From NCBI RefSeq assembly GCF_010183535.1, contig NC_071332.1, positions 16,244,001-16,308,000 on the forward strand: a stretch of 64,000 bases of DNA, read 5' to 3'. Below, in pieces: positions 51,401 to 60,419 of the stretch; position 1 is the stretch's first letter, and the number at the start of each line of letters is the position of its first letter. A program made the translations under genes and the position numbers. The stretch is from Caenorhabditis remanei (lineage: Eukaryota; Nematoda; Chromadorea; Rhabditida; Rhabditidae). A model generated the notes under the pieces. It worked only from the letters and a program-made list of their open reading frames with translations, searched no databases and was not told the origin of the DNA.

Positions 51401-54255
51401 AAAGAAACGTACTGTTCATTACACTGAGTTAGAAGACACATGCCCCGGAGGGCTTCAGTCAGAGCGTTAAACTCTGGCTGATCTGTCGATTTCTCGACAA
51501 TGTCTGCCGATTTCTCAGCAGAACAGTCTACCGATTGCTCAGTAGGGTTTACCGATTTCTCAGTAGAATTTTTGTCAGATTTCTTCCGTGCCGCTATTAT
51601 TTCCGAGGAAATAAGTTCGCGGAAGTCCGAAGGGCAATTCACATTGCCTTCGAGGCGACATGGCCATGTACTTGGAGGATTCGTTAAGAAGTCCGGGCCG
51701 CGAAACCATAAAGAGCAATTCTTTAATTCTTCGCTTCCCATTCCTCTCGTGGCAATATCAGCGGGGTTCTGATCGGTAGGGCAATGATGAAATGTGGACG
51801 GAATCTCGAGGGATTGCAGTCGATCACATGCTTCATTGATTGCTTTTACACGATTACTGACCCAGCATTTCTTTTGCTCGTTACGAAGAATCCAGTACAA
51901 GGCGACCATCGCATCAGAGAAGAATCTGACGGAGCTTGGGCGCTCCGAAGTCATCGCCGTTTCTACTGACATAGCAATTCTTGTTCCAATCTCAATCGCG
52001 AGTAATTCGAGACGAGGGATGGTCAAAGTCTTACTAGCCGATGGTTTAATCTTCGATTTTGCGGTCAAGAGACCAACCTTGGGTGGTTTGTCATCATACT
52101 CATAGAGTATGTACACAGCACAAGCGTAGGTATCTTTGGAAGCGTCCGAGAAAACTAGAAGATGACTCTTCTTGTATGGACCACTAGGTCGCAACATGCG
52201 AGGTATCGTAATTGATGACTCGGAGAATTGCTTCCTAATAGCCTCCCACTGATTAAGTAGGGATCGAGGGACTTTAGACTTCCAATCGATACCGTCCGAC
52301 CATAAGTCTCGCATCAAAAGTTTGAAGGAAACGAATAGTGGAGCTAGAACACCGAGGGGATCGAAGGTTTCAGCCATACGGGAGGCCACCTGACGTTTTG
52401 TCGGGTGTGTCTCTAGCAACGTTGCTAACTTCACCGTATATGTATCTTTTACAGAATCCCAGTGGTATCCAAGTAGTTTTACTGTCGTTTCGCTTGTGAT
52501 CTCATCCCGAGGGAATTTCGCCATCTCATCTTGGCTATTCGTGATATATTCCCGAAGACACATGTTCATTGAGTTGAACGCCTTCTTCGAGTCAATCCGA
52601 AGATCTTGTATCTCAGCCTTATTGTTCGAGGTCAACATTACGTTATCAACGTAAATGTTCTGCCGAATCCGCTCAGCGATGCCGTCGGTCATTGCATTTA
52701 AGTAATGATCGATAGTGGCAGCGAGGAGAAACGGAGAACACGTCATTCCGAAAGGAATCCGAGTAAATCGGAACTCGACGATGTTACCTTTAACAGGAGG
52801 CTTCGTGATATCTTTCAACCAGATAAAACGAGTACAATTACGATCCTCGGGGACCAGACGTACCTGGTGAAAGGCTTTTTCAATATCACCCACCACGAGG
52901 TAGTCAGATAACCGAGAGCGAATGAGAATGTCGAATAGATCAACTAGCATGGACGGTCCAGGGTCGAGGCAATCATTAAGACTGAGCTCACCACCTTTTT
53001 TACTACTTGCATCCAATACAATGCGCAGTTTAGTCGTAAGTGAAGATTCCTTCACTACGACTCGATGCGGAATGTAATACAGCGGATCTGTATCGTTATC
53101 CATTTCCGGGGTTACCATCTCAATAATACCACTGGCGAGTTGCTTCTTTAGAATATCGTCATAATCTTGCATCAGATTCTTCTTTCTTTTCAGAGAGAGA
53201 ATTAGCTGCTCCAGCCGTTTACCGGCAACGCCGCGGTTTGACGCGAGGCGTGATTGCTTTCCGTTCCACGGAAGGGACACTAGAAGATATCCTTCTTCGG
53301 TGTAGCGGATGTTCTTTTCGAACTCAGCAACGAGGTCTTTGATTTCCGTCTTCTTTCCCTCAATAGGTCCTGGTTCTTCGATCCCAACATTCTCGAGATT
53401 CCATAGTTGGGAGATCTCCGTATGGAGACGATCCACGGGATCTTTTGAATCCGCCGGAGTCATCAGTGAACCGATGAAGCTTTCACAATGGAATGCGTCA
53501 ATCTCATCACTGATGGAGTCGGACGGGGGAAGTGAAGAACGAGGTGGGGGAAAGATGATCGGAGCAAACTTCGTAAGCTCGACGAATCTTTCTGATGGAA
53601 GCAACAGTCTCTTCGAGGTTCCTAATAATCGTGACAACAAATCGTTACCCAGGATCATATCAATGAACTGTCCGTTAAAGGAACTATCCGCTGATAGTCT
53701 GTGGGGGTCAATTTTCTTGTCTCGAAGATAGCTAATATCTGCTGCGTTCAAACGAGGGCACACAAATTTAGTTTTCGGAAGTCGGGGAGCACCTGCGATT
53801 AGCATAGAGAATGGTTTACCATCCGTATGGAAAGATATCTGATAAATATTTGACTGCTCGGTAGTAGTTTTGCTATATCCCGAAATGGTCAAAGTTTTTG
53901 TTGCTAGGATGTCCAGGCCAAAGCGTTCGGCACTCTTATGAGAGAGCACGGAGAGCGATGCACCGGAGTCGACTAGTGCCAAAACCTTGTGACCATCCGT
54001 AGTCCGAAGAGCTACAAATGGAAGTTTCGAGATCTCGCCACAATCTTCAACAAGGGAAGCGTTATACAGGCTTTCTTGTGTCAGACGGTCGAGGAATAGC
54101 GGTAAACTTCTACAGAGGAGTGGATACTTATCAGAATCTGGACCCGAAGGTCTTTCTAGAGGCGCTGTTGCTGGCGAGGCAACAGTTGGAATGCGAGCCA
54201 AGGACGGCCCAGAGTCTACCCCTGGAAATTTATTGCGAGCCCCCGAGGGGGCCAC
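48427..54255 (-). CDS. Bel/Pao pol polyprotein (protease, RT, RNase H, integrase, repetitive tail)
   Basis: An uninterrupted frame of 1942 codons. Protease: VDSGAS at about residues 95-100. RT at about 400-560, with LRIVLDASSK, VVGDIEKAFHQV, FTRIPFGMTCSPF and the YVDN active site at about 535-538. RNase H begins at LVFSDASKD, near 725. Integrase: an H/H-C/C zinc region (METHLKNVHLP...SCVPCQK), then DDE residues in HVGLDYGG, SIYSDNARTF and WQGGIYERIV; a Pao-type C-terminal domain follows. About 430 residues of repetitive tail (ACRSGAPK, PPAPDSD units) come last. The ORF has no ATG at its start: it overlaps the end of gag by 26 bases in the +1 frame, so frameshifting is likely. Confidence 0.92.
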   Translation of the reverse strand: MAPSGARNKFPGVDSGPSLARIPTVASPATAPLERPSGPDSDKYPLLCRSLPLFLDRLTQESLYNASLVEDCGEISKLPFVALRTTDGHKVLALVDSGASLSVLSHKSAERFGLDILATKTLTISGYSKTTTEQSNIYQISFHTDGKPFSMLIAGAPRLPKTKFVCPRLNAADISYLRDKKIDPHRLSADSSFNGQFIDMILGNDLLSRLLGTSKRLLLPSERFVELTKFAPIIFPPPRSSLPPSDSISDEIDAFHCESFIGSLMTPADSKDPVDRLHTEISQLWNLENVGIEEPGPIEGKKTEIKDLVAEFEKNIRYTEEGYLLVSLPWNGKQSRLASNRGVAGKRLEQLILSLKRKKNLMQDYDDILKKQLASGIIEMVTPEMDNDTDPLYYIPHRVVVKESSLTTKLRIVLDASSKKGGELSLNDCLDPGPSMLVDLFDILIRSRLSDYLVVGDIEKAFHQVRLVPEDRNCTRFIWLKDITKPPVKGNIVEFRFTRIPFGMTCSPFLLAATIDHYLNAMTDGIAERIRQNIYVDNVMLTSNNKAEIQDLRIDSKKAFNSMNMCLREYITNSQDEMAKFPRDEITSETTVKLLGYHWDSVKDTYTVKLATLLETHPTKRQVASRMAETFDPLGVLAPLFVSFKLLMRDLWSDGIDWKSKVPRSLLNQWEAIRKQFSESSITIPRMLRPSGPYKKSHLLVFSDASKDTYACAVYILYEYDDKPPKVGLLTAKSKIKPSASKTLTIPRLELLAIEIGTRIAMSVETAMTSERPSSVRFFSDAMVALYWILRNEQKKCWVSNRVKAINEACDRLQSLEIPSTFHHCPTDQNPADIATRGMGSEELKNCSLWFRGPDFLTNPPSTWPCRLEGNVNCPSDFRELISSEIIAARKKSDKNSTEKSVNPTEQSVDCSAEKSADIVEKSTDQPEFNALTEALRGMCLLTQCNEQYVSFVPFERSNSLARVVTYTHSTLNCLLKLFKRHVWKSPIMTEFINAKLSSCTPDMGVHTRAIARRLVFIEHYKESASSGQEFPSKLDPVLGVDGLWRAHRRVPSPVLESETYKLILVHKKHRLARLLVMETHLKNVHLPATYLVAALRTRYWIQADKQLADSVIRSCVPCQKVNNKPFEYPFTRTLPRFRTTPSTPFQHVGLDYGGPLNYRLDDGSSIGKAYFLVYTCLVTRATHLELIPDGTTEMYLHGLRNVFSRRGVPTSIYSDNARTFTLGAKILTDDVNQYVPSTSFTSFLALHAIDFRYITPLAPWQGGIYERIVGIVKHQLRKEIGKTLEVFFVLSHVITRVESMLNSRPLTPNPRDLDDLPALRPVDFLLPTVLIDLPTERDGLNHGEEFDPSRNPSLTERRTLDHLAGLDEVLERLWDIWSGAYLAYLKENTYPEKRTTTLQPRVGQLVFIYTEKLARHNWPLGIIETLIYSKTGEIRSATVRCKGKIYERPVNHLIPLEVSSSDDVPALEPVQSGHDSQAPPDPPRIATFPIHSKNRKPNTLKTSVEGKRLLKVQSCSEKLDVADPKKIPDVGVCRSGTPTEGIGLKSNGTEPKLVPLYPTLDACRSGAPKERMVPPAPDSDACRSDTSGEGSWREVPSLEACRSGAPKGRIVPPAPDSDSSEEGSWREVPTLDACRSGASKIRIGLKSSGLEQLPDSGSPRNANSLAFYGTPRSGTARTTESATDMDACRSGAPRKRRRLQSPEYVSIPESGPPRIANSSAFDGKPRSGTAVFSDSGSVMDVGRSGTSKGRIVPPAPDSDACRSGASGKGSWWEVPNLVASRSGASKAKVPPRAPDSDVCRSDTSGKGSIRRVPNLDANRHASNNDSAKMYSNPKAPRQRAPVNMDDWTESSGSTISHDDDGSTGIGNQCPGISYPMLSSRPDTVDHAKARLPSHRVRPFQPRKAKANLACYACITQEAGTQTPRSVVSPLVPESGPCHTPN
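48780..49690 (-). repeat. Tandem repeats in the pol tail
   Basis: Irregular units of roughly 70-130 bases, sharing GGATCCTTTTCCAGA-, CGACAAGCATC- and GGTACCATCCTTTC-like stretches on the plus strand. In protein they give ACRSG[AT][PS]K, IVPPAPDSD and GSWREVP modules. Unit changes keep the reading frame, so the tail is being maintained as protein. Confidence 0.8.
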
Positions 54256-56830
54256 GAAAAAATTCAGACAGAATTGGAGCCGGGGCGTCAGATGGATAAT
54301 TTCGAGGGTCGCGGTAGTACTCTTTCAGAGTGCAGGCTCCCGTGTTGTGTTTACCTTGACAGTAAGCACACGTACTGAAATTCTTGCAATCTTCGGTACG
54401 ATGGGTCTGCTGAGCACAGTTGTGACAGGACCCAGTGGTACGGAAGTATTGCCGAACTTCGTACGAAGAAAGAGCGCACTGAAGAATGGAGTGACCGGGA
54501 CCACAGATGAAACAGCATTTCGAGGCGATTTCGGAGTCTCGAGGGAAGGTGTGATGAATGAATCTCTCATCATAACCTCTACCGAGCTTATAGCAAGGTT
54601 CGAGCTTTTCTCCGGGTTGTCCTCTCATGCCAGGAATCCGAGGCTTTGGCTTGTCTGTCGACGGGGTTGACGTGGGATGTCCACCTTGGTAGTTCCCGGC
54701 GTTCGGAGCTCCTCTTGGAGTCTGAGGCGGGGGGTTCCCAAAGGCTGCAAAACCATAACTCCGAGGAGTCATATTTCCCTGGTGGGCATTGGGCTGAGCA
54801 CCGAAGTGTCCCGTTCCGGCTTCACCAGGAGAGCCATTGCCGACATTATTCGACTTGGAATTCTTAGAGGCATTCTTAGACTTGCCGTCTCTGTTCGAAG
54901 TAGGCGGGTCGTTATTTCTAACTTTCGGTTTCTTCGAAGAAGAGTTGGCGGAGGGGTCGGTACGAGTACTGACGCCAGAGTTAGAATTACCTTTAGAACT
55001 CTTAGATTTATTCGAGCTCGCGGATACAGTCATCACTGACTCGTCCGGGATCTCTTTCAATCTCTCAGAGGCTGCAGCAGGCCGAAAACGATCAAAGAAA
55101 GCAAGATCTTTATGATAGCTCTCGTATTTATCGAGGATCTGAGTCGTCGTGGGCTGCGCACCGTTGATAAACAACGGTTTGATGAAATTCATCACTGGTA
55201 CCGGGAGTTTTTCCATCAGATTGCGGACAAACGCGGGAGAATCTACATCCTCCCCTAGATCTCGAAGACGTAGGACAAGCGATTTGCCTTCCTGTAGTTG
55301 GCGAGAAGAACGTTTCTGGTCAGTCTCGTGAAAAGTGAGCTCTCTGAAGCGCTTCAGAGCTTCCGTAACTCCAGAAGTGTCACCCTCGAAGGCGGTACGA
55401 AGACCTGATAAGGTAGCTTCGATCGCCTCGGCGGGGACACTTAAGTCGACATAGAAGCGCTTAGCGTCTCCGACAAGCTTCTTTTCCAAGATGGCCAGTC
55501 GCATTTCATCGGAAATTCGCGGATTTTCTACTCCAAGTTTTTCGAACATCGAAATGAACTTCTTGTATCTGAGCGCATCGCCAGAAAATTTCGGTAGAAT
55601 AGCTTCGAGGTCGTAATAAGACAACCCCTTGTTACTCGACTTCATTTTTCTGCCTCTCTCAGTCGCTCGGCAGGCGTCGTCAGTTTCCTCTTCCGAGGAG
55701 ACTTCGTTTTGCGTCCGAGGAGCAAGAGTGCGGTCAGGACCAGAGTGTTCTTTCCTTTCACTGTCAGACAGAGAATGGAAGTTCGATTGAACATGATTAC
55801 GAGGAGTAGAGGCTACAATCGGTTTGCACGAGGTTATGAAACGACCACCGTTTTCTGGATGCATCTCATTGATGGCGCCAGAAGGAATAGGTGATAACCC
55901 GGCTTCCCGAATCTGACACTGACGTGACAGGTGATCTGACGACATGCATAGAACGCATAAACCGTTCCTAGCACAATAAGCCGTTAATTTCGGACTTTCA
56001 CAGTCGAACAGATCGTGGTTACCTCTACAGACCGGGCACGAGATCGGCAGTCCAGAGGACGCGGAGTTCGGGACCGTTCCGAGAAGCATACTAGAGGCTT
56101 CGTGGTTCCCGGTATTTGAGGAAATAACCGGGGGGACCACTGGAGGAACTTGCGTTCCACCAGAATTGGCGAATCCGACAGACGAGTGATGCTGAGCATT
56201 ATTACGATTCTCGTTGTCTTCATCTTGAGACGAGGGAGCAACATGATTGTTGATCGAATTGAGTTGGGCGATAGTATTGTCCACATATTGTTCCTCATCG
56301 TCTACGGGTGAATTAGCCACAATCTCCGAGATATCCGCTGCGTCAGTGGAGGATACCGCTTCGATGTGGTAATTCTGCTTCTCGAGGATAGTTTGCAGTT
56401 CCTTGATGGTTTTCTTGACGATGGGCAGGGTGATGGTCCGAGGCTTCAGGTCGAGATGAGCCTTAGCCACTTCGCGTAGACCGTTTCGTTCCTTGCTTGA
56501 CAAGATTTCCGAGGAGTTCTTGATGGACTCAAAGAAATGAGTATCCGTTTCGATCATTCCTGCAATAACGATCAACTTTTTTCGTAGTTTGTCGATCGTC
56601 TCCAGTGCGAGAGCATCGTGGTCGACAGTGGAGTCGATGAAGGGCTGTGCGTCCTCCGAGGTTTTGAGGCCAGCGGAGCTTGCACGGGTGATGGCGTTCT
56701 TGACATTGACTTGGGCCTTCTTGAAGTTTTCCGAGGGCTGTCGTTGCATCACGTTGTTGGTTGCGGCAGTTCCTCCAGATGTTGACGAGGGGTCGTTCCG
56801 CGGGGGGTTGGGTTGTCCGGTACCAGACAT
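54230..56830 (-). CDS. Bel/Pao gag with three zinc knuckles
   Basis: The ATG at 56830 (MSGTGQPNPPRNDPSS) is chosen because an acceptor TTTTTTAATTTCAG ends at 56873 just upstream; the open frame runs on to 57034 but probably as intron. The N-terminal half has helices and an acidic stretch, plus a Cys/His cluster (CPVCRGNHDLFDCE...CVLCMSSDHLSRQC). The central Pao gag domain has LPKFSGDALRYKKFISMFEKL. The C-terminus has CCFICGPGHSILQC, CHNCAQQTHRTEDC and CAYCQGKHNTGAC. The length is 866 residues. The stop at 54230 lies inside the start of pol. Confidence 0.85.
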   Translation of the reverse strand: MSGTGQPNPPRNDPSSTSGGTAATNNVMQRQPSENFKKAQVNVKNAITRASSAGLKTSEDAQPFIDSTVDHDALALETIDKLRKKLIVIAGMIETDTHFFESIKNSSEILSSKERNGLREVAKAHLDLKPRTITLPIVKKTIKELQTILEKQNYHIEAVSSTDAADISEIVANSPVDDEEQYVDNTIAQLNSINNHVAPSSQDEDNENRNNAQHHSSVGFANSGGTQVPPVVPPVISSNTGNHEASSMLLGTVPNSASSGLPISCPVCRGNHDLFDCESPKLTAYCARNGLCVLCMSSDHLSRQCQIREAGLSPIPSGAINEMHPENGGRFITSCKPIVASTPRNHVQSNFHSLSDSERKEHSGPDRTLAPRTQNEVSSEEETDDACRATERGRKMKSSNKGLSYYDLEAILPKFSGDALRYKKFISMFEKLGVENPRISDEMRLAILEKKLVGDAKRFYVDLSVPAEAIEATLSGLRTAFEGDTSGVTEALKRFRELTFHETDQKRSSRQLQEGKSLVLRLRDLGEDVDSPAFVRNLMEKLPVPVMNFIKPLFINGAQPTTTQILDKYESYHKDLAFFDRFRPAAASERLKEIPDESVMTVSASSNKSKSSKGNSNSGVSTRTDPSANSSSKKPKVRNNDPPTSNRDGKSKNASKNSKSNNVGNGSPGEAGTGHFGAQPNAHQGNMTPRSYGFAAFGNPPPQTPRGAPNAGNYQGGHPTSTPSTDKPKPRIPGMRGQPGEKLEPCYKLGRGYDERFIHHTFPRDSEIASKCCFICGPGHSILQCALSSYEVRQYFRTTGSCHNCAQQTHRTEDCKNFSTCAYCQGKHNTGACTLKEYYRDPRNYPSDAPAPILSEFFRGPLGGSQ

Positions 56831-56873
56831 GGTTGATTGTTCACACGAAGGTGTAGGAAGATGAAAAGCTGAA

Positions 56874-58910
56874 ATTAAAAAAGTATTCTTAAAGAGAATT
56901 GAGACCGGACAGAGGGCTATAAAGATTAAAAAACAGAGAAACAAAACGCTAAAGTCCGCTCTTGTACGGGCGAGTCCTGATGTCCATCCACGAACTGGCC
57001 TAATTCGAAGCTGAAAAACCAGGCTACACGACAAAAGCTAAAATTGTAGCATCAGCTGGGCTCAGTAGGAGGACGAGTCAGGTGAGCTCCGAGGCGTTGC
57101 CTTGGTAGGACGAATACCAAGTTATAATTACGTCTAACTCTAACTTAGTTCATCCTAAATGGATGTTATACAACGCATATCTCGTCATTGCTCAACTGCT
57201 CATCGACCATCACTCCGGACAGTGAAAAACCTTCACATTCGGAAGTGTCGAGGCAACCAAAAACTAGAATTCCAGAATCGAAGTGGCTTGGGGTGTCGTC
57301 GCTTTACCGTAAGCTAAACACTTTCAGAGCCTCGCAACTCTGAGATTGAGGGGGACCTTTTCAGATAACAGTTCTGAGCTGGCTCTGGGATATCGTTTAC
57401 CAGACGAATACCCATTCAATTTGCGAGGGACCAAAGTTCTACTCATAGGAGTGTCATATACTATGGTATCGCGGGCGTGTTCTCCACTGTCTGGTGGCTT
57501 CTCACCATAACACAGAGGTCTTCCGACAAAACACTACGAATTTACCCTGAAGTAGTCCGTCAGATGAAACTGGATCTGCTAATAGGAACTTCGGAACCCT
57601 TCGGTGGGGCACTACTACTTGGTGGGAGTGGCTGGTTACCTGTTATATATACCAGTACTCGATCAAGGTTATAGTAGCTTCTGGACAGGGAAGCTAGGCT
57701 TGTCCGACGCTTGTCGGTTTTCAACAAACCCTCTCTAGCAGGTAGCATTTTGAATCGCGGCTCATTATAGATCTCTGATGTATCGAGGATACGTATGAGA
57801 CAGGATCTAGAGCTGAGATTGCGTGCTCGGTCCCCTAGAGAAGTCGGGAATATGTCCTCCTTGACCAGACGATCGAAATCGCCCGTTTAATCAACCTTTT
57901 ACGACTACACGGTGTCACCGCAAAAGATTGAGCTAGAGACATGAGATGAAATTGTACGTGTTTCTAAACTTGTACCATAGAATAGACTCGGTTATGTGGA
58001 ACGAGGGAGGGAATCGACCCACTCATCAACTGGCGGAAAACATTGCGAATATGAATCCGACGCGGAATTACTGTGCTAAGGAGCTCCCCATCTGGCTAAG
58101 ATGCCGCTTTCTTCCGTAGACTACCACTTTTCCCAGTGAACCTTTGATTTTTGACGCATCCGATGCTTCAAATATCTCGAATTCTAACCACATCTGTGAA
58201 CAAAAAACCGATTTTAACACGCTAGAAAAGCAGTACGATCTCGCCCCAGGACGCTCGAACGATCGTATCGAGCCTGCTTTCTACTCAATCTTGAGTTAAT
58301 TTCATAACATTTTACCCCTTTCAAGAGACTCGCTCTCGAGAAAGGCTTTTTTTTCTCATTACGTGCAGACTTGTAACCTAAAGAGGTGGACGATGGAATT
58401 GTTTAAATCGGTCTACTTTTATTTCTAAAATTAGTTGCTTATCTGTACTTAGCGCACTTGCATCAAATACTAGTAGTCATAAATACTACTACTCTCATCC
58501 GTTGACGAGGATTCTGATGGAGCTCAAATGCACCGGAAATATCTTATGTCAGCCATAAGTTCACTCTGAGCTCATCGTTCTGGCTATTTGGGAAGGCCGT
58601 TCAACCTTTGCCGAATACTGATCTCGAGGTCTCAAGGAGTGCCCATTGGGAGCGGAGAGCTATACACGGTCAGCTCCGAGAGCTATTTGCATCTAGGGTC
58701 AGCTCGTGAATGGGTATGGCTAAACATAGGTATTATATGTCTCTGTAATTGTATTTCAAAACTTCTATCAACACACTAAGAACCGGATCATTTATTAATA
58801 AAATGAGCGAGGGGTTAATGGATGATAAAATGGAGGCCGTGCCGTACACAATGGCACAATAAAACTTCAGAAGCAGTCTTTTAGCGAGTAGTGAGAGTAC
58901 GAGGGTGTGA
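56874..58910 (-). other. Non-coding stretch between gag and the upstream ORFs
   Basis: About 2 kb without a convincing ORF on either strand. CCTCG on the minus strand continues at several sites (for example near 57092, 57249, 57424, 58626, 58809). The stretch may be intron and leader for the gag transcript. A poly(A)-type AATAAA on the minus strand near 58792-58800 could end the transcript of the ORF at 58911. Confidence 0.5.
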
Positions 58911-60203
58911 TTACTGACCTTGCTCGTCTTGACGATCGCGAGGGCGTGTGGAATCTGGGCCGGCGGTGCATCGACAGACATGACCAGAGATTTTCCACAG
59001 TTGTGGAATCAAGGTCTTCTCTATCCAGATGAGCCACCAGTCCCCAGTTTCCCAGCGATAAACACGCATACTCGGGAATGCCAAATCAAGCGAGGTCTTG
59101 CCTCCGTGGAGCATCTCGACAGTGCAATCCGACATGCGAACCGGAGCTGACGCTCCGTTCTCGACGAGGCAACGAATAGCGAGGAGCACTGCTCTCCAAA
59201 ATTCGAGGTAGCTCTTGAGACGCGGGTGGGGGCACGTATTGAGACGTTCCGTATGCTCACAGTTGGCCGTCATGGTCAATTGGATCGTCTTGATGCGGTG
59301 GATAACCTCAGATTTATGTTCGGGGAACGGATAAACCAACATGATGTCGATTACGTCCAGCGAGGGAAATCTAGCGCGGTAGTGGTGGGGTGGGCGAGAA
59401 GAGTCGAGGGTGCGAATAGCTTCCTTAACTTCGAGTTCTCGAGCCCGTTCCACTTCTACAGAAATGCCTTCGTCAACGGGACCACCCAGCTCCTCCGAGT
59501 AGGGGAATTGAGTGGCCGGAGCGTTGAGAATGGCAAATCCTGCGGGTTCCGCCGCCATCCAACGATTCACAATCAAATCCATGGCCGGGTCTGTGAACAA
59601 ACGTATCGAGGGAATCACCTTAAACACCTCTCTATAGTCGGCTGGGATCATCTCGAATGCAAGACGAACATAGCAACGAGGGGAACCTACAAGAGAGTTT
59701 CCACGGTCCACTAAATATCGAAGATAGCGTGTGATGGTGTCGTTAGACACATCTGCGCCCACTGGTTCGGAATCGTATTGCCCGGTCAGAATCAGCTGCC
59801 AAGTCTGGATCCGCCAAATGATGGCTTCTCTAGAATTGGGAGTCTCGAGGGACTCAAAGCTGTTCACGACGAGGGGGACGACTCCGAAAGAGTGACGATC
59901 ATCCGGCATACAATTGACATTGTAGCGGATATAGCGGAGAACGAGGTTACTCAGTTGCTCTTCCATTTGCTGTTCGGCATTCGGGGGGATTCCACCAACT
60001 TCCATCATAGCTGCGTTGAGTTGGAGATCCTGGTACTCATCCACAATTCGGTCAAATTCCTCATTGAAAGAATCACCAGGCGGCTCCATAATCAACTTGC
60101 TCCTCAGGTCGGTATCCATCACTTGGGGTGGATTAGAGTGGATGTAATTCAGTACAGACTGAACAGCAGCGCTGTTGGCCTGATTAGCCTGAGGTCCATA
60201 CTC
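58911..60203 (-). CDS. Unrecognised accessory ORF of the large element (about 430 residues)
   Basis: The frame is open from a good acceptor (CAGCTTGTAG, ending 60204) to 58911; the first ATG is near 60119. The protein is rich in charged and aromatic residues, with segments such as QQMEEQLSNLVLRYIRYNV, TRYLRYLVDRGN, MAAEPAGFAILNAP and WETGDWWLIWIEKTLIP; it has a few scattered Cys and no obvious zinc or enzymatic motif. Trp- and Arg-rich helices could suit a capsid or nucleic acid-binding role, but nothing decides this. It may be spliced to a short Ser/Pro-rich exon at about 60256-60334 and to the ORF upstream. The last codons (DEQG, then GTCAG) could be a donor. Confidence 0.6.
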   Translation of the reverse strand, partial: EYGPQANQANSAAVQSVLNYIHSNPPQVMDTDLRSKLIMEPPGDSFNEEFDRIVDEYQDLQLNAAMMEVGGIPPNAEQQMEEQLSNLVLRYIRYNVNCMPDDRHSFGVVPLVVNSFESLETPNSREAIIWRIQTWQLILTGQYDSEPVGADVSNDTITRYLRYLVDRGNSLVGSPRCYVRLAFEMIPADYREVFKVIPSIRLFTDPAMDLIVNRWMAAEPAGFAILNAPATQFPYSEELGGPVDEGISVEVERARELEVKEAIRTLDSSRPPHHYRARFPSLDVIDIMLVYPFPEHKSEVIHRIKTIQLTMTANCEHTERLNTCPHPRLKSYLEFWRAVLLAIRCLVENGASAPVRMSDCTVEMLHGGKTSLDLAFPSMRVYRWETGDWWLIWIEKTLIPQLWKISGHVCRCTAGPDSTRPRDRQDEQGQ

Positions 60204-60419
60204 CTACAAGCTGACAAGAGTTTAACTTGAAAGTTTCATTAACACCAACCGAGGGTTGCGACTGGGACACTCGAGGGAGGGCTCTCGATGAGCTTGCCGT
60301 CGAGGTAGAGGCCAATGGCTTCAATTCCTGTAACAATACTCAGTCAATGGGTCATTTTCACGACTGTCTTACTTCATGAGCGCGGGGGATACTACGTTCG
60401 CCGTTGTTCGGAAGCTCGA

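Noticed and set aside
48659..54670. Many plus-strand ORFs opposite gag and pol
   Set aside because: They are antisense shadows of the long minus-strand frames, without family features.
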